Source of the DNA: Henckelia pumila
Taxonomy: Eukaryota; Streptophyta; Magnoliopsida; Lamiales; Gesneriaceae
Length of the DNA: 64,000 nucleotides
Assembly (NCBI RefSeq): GCF_033568475.1
Contig: NC_133123.1
Coordinates: 150,241,753 to 150,305,752 of the forward strand
Direction: 5' to 3'
Shown here: in pieces, positions 58,461 through 64,000 of the stretch
Position numbering within the stretch: the stretch's first letter is position 1
Layout of the letters: every line of letters begins with the position of its first letter
Notes under the pieces: model-generated
What the model was told of the DNA's origin: nothing
The model's input: only the letters and a program-made list of their open reading frames with translations
The model's database searches: none
Translations under genes and position numbers: made by a program

Positions 58461-61400
58461 ATGCAGCCGGAAAACTATCACCACGACATGGATATAGCCA
58501 CCGGAGATCGAGCGGCGTACAGCGGTCCGTTGAACAAGAGGGGTGGCAGGAAAAGTGCTCGTTTCAACATCCCGGCAGACAGTTCCAACGCCGCCGCGTC
58601 CTCCGCCGCGGAGGACTACGTGGAGATCACTCTCGACGTCCGGGAGGACTCCGTGGCCGTGCACAGCGTCAAGACCGCCGGAGGGATCGACGTGGAGGAT
58701 CCCGAGTTGGCTCTGCTGGCCAGAGGACTGGAGAAGAGGTCTTCTATCGGATCATCTGTGGTGAGAAATGCTTCTTCCAAGTTCAGGCAGGTCTCGCAGG
58801 AGCTCAAGCGCTTGGCGTCGCTCACGAGACGGCCGCATCCGGTGGGGAGATTCGACCGGACGAAGTCCGCCGCCGCGCATGCTCTCAAGGGGCTGAAGTT
58901 CATCAGCAAGACAGACGGTGGCGCCGCCTGGGCCGGGGTGGAGAAGAGGTTTGATGAGCTTACGGCCAAGACAAACGGGTTGCTGCCTCGTTCGCAGTTT
59001 TGTGAATGCATTGGTAAGAAGAGAAATCAAGAAAACAGACCCATTTTCTCAACCACCAAATGCCTAAAAAGTTGAATCTTTGCGTGATAATTTATACACA
59101 TTCGTTCGTTTTATTCAAGAAATGGGTTTTTATGTAATGTGTAGGTATGAATAAAGAGTCTAAGGAATTCGCCGGCGAGCTTTTCGACGCACTTGGCCGG
59201 AGGAGGAATATCTCCGGCGACTCCATTAACAAAGGACAACTACGAGAGTTTTGGGACCAAATTGCTGATCAAAGTTTCGATTCTCGCCTTCAAACTTTCT
59301 TTGACATGTAAGGATATTACATTACTTTTAATCTTCATTTCCGGAAAATACAAATGAGTGACATTGATTTCATTCAACGCAGGGTTGATAAAGATGCTGA
59401 TGGCAGGATCACAGAAGAGGAAGTGAGAGAGGTATGGGGCTTTATTTTTTATATTTTTCTTGTATAAAATTGTGTGCTTTATTGTTTGTGTTCAATGTAT
59501 GTGTATGACATTGACTTTCTGAGCTTACATTTTCTATTATTTGTGTTCAATGATTAGCACATATATGCATTGAAAACATTAGAATTTTCTTGCTCTTGCA
59601 GATTATTACCTTGAGTGCTTCTGCAAATAAGCTGTCAAATATTCAGAAGCAAGCTGATGAATATGCAAGACTAATCATGGAGGAACTAGACCCCAATGAG
59701 CTAGGATACATCATGGTAATATGAATATGACACAATTATCACAAGTTCGATTGCATAAAACAAGCAAAATTATACATCGATCCGATTAAGGAAAATAACA
59801 ATGTATGTACTTACTCATCAAACAGATAGAAAACTTGGAGATGCTGTTACTACAAGGTCCTAGCCAATCGGTCCGGGCGGGCGATAGCCGGAACTTGAGC
59901 AAAATGCTAAGCGAAAAGCTTAAGCCGACTCAGGACCATCTTGTGAAGAGATGGTACCGAGATTTCAAGTACTTTTTACTAGATAATTGGCAAAGAGTTT
60001 GGGTGATGGCACTGTGGATTGGAATCATGGCTGGTCTTTTTGCTTACAAGTATGTGCAATACAAGAATAAAGCAGCATTTGAAGTAATGGGCCATTGTGT
60101 GTGCTTTGCCAAAGGGGCAGCCGAGACTCTAAAGCTAAACATGGCCCTGATTTTGCTTCCGGTGTGCCGAAACACCATCACCTGGCTTAGGAACAAAACT
60201 AAACTAGGCATGGCTGTTCCATTCGATGATAATCTCAACTTTCACAAAGTGAGTTGAATGTTTCTAGTTTTTGGTCACACTTGCTTGGTGCATTTGCTAT
60301 GCTATTCACTTGTTTCGACAACTTTTGCCTAATTTAAGATTGTTTCAACTGCAGCTCATTGCCATAGCAATTGCGTTGGGAACTGGGATACATGGCCTTA
60401 GCCATTTAACATGTGATTTCCCTCGTCTTCTGCACGCGACACCGGAAGAGTACGAGCCCATGGAGCAGTTCTTTGGCGAACAACCGACGAGCTATTGGTT
60501 TTTCGTGAAGGGGTGGGAAGGCGTTACCGGAATCATAATGGTGGTCCTAATGGCTATAGCCTTCACCTTAGCATCACCTTGGTTCAGGAGGAACAAAATT
60601 CATTTACCAAAACCTCTTGACAAACTCACAGGATTCAATGCCTTTTGGTATTCGCATCACCTATTCGTTATCGTGTATAGCCTCCTAATTATCCATGGCA
60701 TCAAGCTTTATTTGACACACGAATGGTACAAGAAAACGGTAAGTACCAAGCACACCTGGTCTTCCTAAACGAATTTATAAACGACTCGCATTTTGTTTTG
60801 ATCTACAATATAACTAATATGGCATGAACTCTTGCAGACATGGATGTATTTGGCAGTTCCTATCCTACTTTATGCAGGAGAAAGGTTGATTCGAGCATTC
60901 AGGTCAAGCATCAAGGCTGTTAAGATACTAAAGGTGAATATACAGAAAGGAACATCTAAAATCTCTAGTATTTTCCCTTATATTCCGAGTTTTCTTTGGT
61001 TTTTATGGACACTTTTTGGCCATATGTAGGTGGCTGTCTACCCAGGAAATGTGCTAACACTTCACATGTCAAAGCCTCAAGGATTCAAATACAAAAGTGG
61101 ACAATACATTTTTGTCAACTGTGCAGCAGTTTCTCCATTTGAGTGGTACTTACATTTAAAACAAAACCAGTACTCTGTATGATGTATTTATTACCAGAGT
61201 TAATATCTTCACATTTTTAATGCATCAAAGCATGGAATATGAGATGATATTGAATGTTAGTGCTCCATTTTCTGCAGGCACCCATTCTCCATTACTTCAG
61301 CCCCTAGAGATGATTATGTAAGTGTCCACATTAGGACTCTTGGTGATTGGACAAGGCAACTTAAAGTCGTCTTCTCAGAGGTAAATTTCCTTCACAAAAA

Positions 61401-63095
61401 TCATATGAAAGACTAATGGGGAACAATTGGCTTGAGCTTTCAAAGTGGTCCAGCACCTAAAATCATAAACTAATCATTCCAAAGTATTATAAAAAGTTTT
61501 TTTTATTTCTAGAAAAGTTATACATGTGAAGATTTTTTAAATGATATCGATGGATTACCCCCACTTGATCAATAGGCAAAATGGGTCCTCCATCAATGAG
61601 AGTGACTCTCCTACTGAACCATATCCATCTACCCAGAAAGCCACTTTGATTTGTACGGCTGTTTTTTTTTTTTTTTTTTTAAAGAAACTGTTGCTACCCC
61701 ACTTTCATTTAATAGTAATCACAATGGAATCTAAGATCAATTATTGAGAACAGCAATGGGTGTTTCGGCTATTTTTAATTTTTTCTTGAAAAATGTACAT
61801 CCCGGAAACTTGTCTTTTTCACTAATGTTTGGTAAAAAATCTGCCCTAATTTGGTGTCATGCCTGTTCAAAAACTTTAGAATAATCCTGAAAGATGACAG
61901 AATTTATTTTGTTTGCATCTGCATAGGATTCCAGTCCTTCACATGTTTACTCCTAATGGTCTGAACGTTATTTGATCTTTTTTTAGGTTTGCCAGCCACC
62001 ACCAACAGGGAAAAGTGGGCTCCTTAGGGCTGACTTCTTGCAAGGAGAAAATAATCCCAAGTAAGTCACCAACAAAATTCCATTCAAAATAACAAAAAGA
62101 CATTTTCAAGATTCTGACAAGTAAATACCACAATGTTTGAAAGTGTATATTTGCACTAGTGGCATTTAACAAACATGGAACCATGAAATGTGCATCATGT
62201 CTAATGCTGTGTTAATTCTCATGAACTTGCTCGTGGCGCAATTGCCGTAATGCTGACAGTATTCCAAATTTTTTGTGATCATGACACAGTTTTCCCAGAG
62301 TTCTAATTGATGGTCCATATGGAGCACCAACACAGGACTACAAGAACTATGATGTGGTGCTGCTTGTGGGGCTTGGCATCGGTGCAACACCGATGATCAG
62401 CGTCGTTAAAGACATCGTGAACAACATGAAAGCAATGGAGGAGGAAGAGAATTCTTTGGAGGAGGGAAACAGAGGAGGCAACATCACGCCTCCGAATGCT
62501 AGCCCTTTGACGAATAAACGAAAGTCAGGACCAGGGAGTGGGAGACACAGCTTTAAGACAAGGAGAGCTTATTTCTACTGGGTTACTAGAGAACAAGGTT
62601 CCTTTGATTGGTTCAAGGGCGTGATGAATGAAGCGGCGGAAACAGACCATAAGGGAGTAATAGAAATGCACAACTACTGTACTAGTGTGTATGAAGAGGG
62701 TGATGCTCGTTCTGCCCTGATCACCATGCTTCAATCGCTCAATCATGCCAAGAATGGAGTGGATGTCGTGTCGGGAACTCGGGTCAAGTCTCACTTCGCC
62801 AAGCCTAATTGGCGTACGGTCTACAAACGCATCGCCCTCAACCATCCCAATTCAAGAGTTGGTTAGTCTCTTTATGTTATGTTAATTAGATCTTGGCTGA
62901 ATACATTTTATAAATCATTTGTAGTGCTTGTGTTCTATGTTGATACATGATGCACTAAACATTAATCAACTGTCACATTTTGCAGGAGTATTTTACTGCG
63001 GGGCACCACCACCAGTGAAGGAACTTAGACAATTGGCCTCTGATTTTTCACACAAGACTAGCACCAAATTCGAGTTCCACAAAGAAAACTTTTGA
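58461..63095 (+). CDS. RBOHD: Respiratory burst oxidase homolog, RBOHD type (918 aa, 12 exons)
   Basis: This plasma-membrane NADPH oxidase passes electrons from NADPH through FAD and two hemes to apoplastic oxygen, making superoxide in immunity, wounding and lignification. Exons are 58461-59013, 59145-59307, 59383-59431, 59602-59715, 59826-60248, 60355-60738, 60838-60933, 61030-61145, 61278-61380, 61987-62060, 62290-62861 and 62986-63095. All junctions are GT-AG and phases join to 919 codons. The N-terminus has [20 protein letters not shown] and [19 protein letters not shown]. The EF-hand loop [12 protein letters not shown] is at about 241-252, with a second, weaker hand near [10 protein letters not shown]. 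Six-helix membrane histidines appear in [15 protein letters not shown] and [13 protein letters not shown] binding is [14 protein letters not shown] binding uses [29 protein letters not shown] and VFYCGAP, and the end is FHKENF. A long variable loop lies between the first two NADPH motifs. Assignment to the D class rests on N-terminal motifs. Confidence 0.95.
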
Positions 63096-63467
63096 TCTGG
63101 TTTGTACATAAATCATTGCCAGATCAAATTGAAAACGCGTTCGGATGGACCACCACCAACCACCACTAACGTTGGAGGAGGAAAAGTTGAGATAATTGAA
63201 GCTTTTATCTATCTAAAGTTTCCCTTTTTTTCCCTTTAGAAGTATATAGTTACAGGTGATTTCTTTCCAAGTCCTGACCTCACCAAGAGCTATCTTTGGA
63301 TCAGCAAATACTTTTGTGGGGGAGCCTATTTGATTAGTTTTTGTTTATATATATAAAATGATAATAGTGATGTATTGGGGGTGGAAGTGGCAAACACTTC
63401 AACCCCATTTAGATATTGATCCTGATAAATGTATATGTACTGCTTACCTTATTTTTTGCCTGGTAAT

Positions 63468-63473
63468 AATAAA
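63468..63473 (+). terminator. Candidate RBOHD polyadenylation signal
   Basis: AATAAA lies 373 bases after the stop codon, in a T-rich context. It is the best near-upstream element in this 3' region. Confidence 0.45.
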
Positions 63474-63655
63474 GAGTGAAAGCTTTTTTGCACGTTTGAT
63501 TGATTTGTTCAAATCTCAGATACATTGAACTTGCAAATTTGTTTTGAGTTTCATGAATGCCTTCACATGCGGTGCCTAAAATCTTTGGTATGACTGTAAT
63601 TTCAACACTTTATCAAGCAGCCTTCAACTTCAGGTGACACAAGATTGAAATGGGA

Positions 63656-63797
63656 GAGGAATTTTCAGTTGCCCAACCATGTTTTTTCACTTGGTCCGCG
63701 ACTACTAAAATGCAAAAAAAAAAAAAACCCACTAAAACCGAGTTTTAATGGTCGCGAACCAAATGAAAAAACATGGTTGGGCAACTGAGCATTCCTC
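63656..63797. repeat. Long near-perfect inverted repeat downstream of RBOHD
   Basis: The left arm from 63656 (GAGGAATTTTCAGTTG, then CCCAACCATGTTTTTTCA) is mirrored by the right arm ending at 63797 (TGAAAAAACATGGTTGGG, then CAACTGAGCATTCCTC). Together they form a stem of about 50 bp with few mismatches around a loop holding 13 A. Its size suits a foldback MITE or an RNA hairpin precursor. No flanking duplication was recognised. Confidence 0.8.
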
Positions 63798-64000
63798 TGA
63801 AATTGAATATGTCAACTAAATAAAAGATTGGACTATCGTGGCAACTTAGGTAAAACTGCAGTAACTTTTGCACTGTAGTTGGGCAGATTTCAACTAATTA
63901 TTACATATGCAACACGATTGTGAAAAGGGAAATGTGTGCTCAAGAAAAGATTGAACATTGGATTTGATTCCAATACGAGTATCGTACAAACAATTGTCAA

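Noticed and set aside
58385..58954. 189-codon frame overlapping RBOHD exon 1
   Set aside because: It is an out-of-frame shadow of the oxidase N-terminus; the conserved residues are in the frame starting at 58461.

Overview
This is a eudicot nuclear chromosome segment. The evidence is GT-AG introns in four genes, plant-type LTR retrotransposons, MITEs and a tRNA-derived SINE, and genes for lignin and stress biology. Some intergenic repeats resemble ones I associate with Lamiales, but that placement is only an impression. Two landscapes meet near position 38,190. Positions 1-38,186 are almost entirely nested retrotransposons. Positions 40,066-63,095 are a low-copy gene region with four genes and small transposons between them. 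Retrotransposon part: (a) 1-11,350 is a young Tekay/Del-like Ty3/gypsy chromovirus on the minus strand, arranged as LTR-internal-LTR-internal, so two units share the middle LTR. The complete unit has a shared gag frameshift and an in-frame stop between RNase H and integrase. (b) It sits inside an older, decayed plus-strand gypsy element (11,351-16,491 and 26,041-29,767) that carries a 3.47 kb tandem duplication. (c) The second duplicate is split by an intact minus-strand Ty1/copia element (16,492-26,040) with 1,867-bp LTRs, a GGAAT target duplication and one 1,304-residue polyprotein; the first duplicate keeps the empty site. (d) 29,768-34,945 holds a broken Tork-like copia. It is hit by a solo LTR (30,175-31,810, target duplication CAACA) and by a rearranged Cassandra-type element carrying 5S rRNA-like sequence (32,838-33,622, target duplication GATAA). 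(e) It abuts head-to-head a broken SIRE-like copia on the minus strand (34,946-38,186). Gene part: 4-coumarate:CoA ligase (minus, 5 exons, 546 aa) with MYB-type AC elements upstream; a 115-aa LEA-like protein (minus, 2 exons); U2 snRNP A' (plus, probably 8 exons, 287 aa); and an NADPH oxidase of the RBOHD type (plus, 12 exons, 918 aa). Between them are a degenerate hAT-like element, a SINE with 11-bp duplications, a GC-rich hAT MITE with a perfect 8-bp duplication, a Tourist-like MITE and several strong inverted repeats. 4CL makes monolignol precursors and RBOHD makes the apoplastic superoxide that feeds peroxidase-driven lignification, so their functions meet. Their linkage may be chance. I see no prokaryotic-type system, CRISPR array, or clearly new multi-gene system. 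The most unusual structures are the tandem chromovirus, the rearranged 5S-bearing element, three 75-bp-spaced hairpins in an LTR, and a long hairpin downstream of RBOHD.
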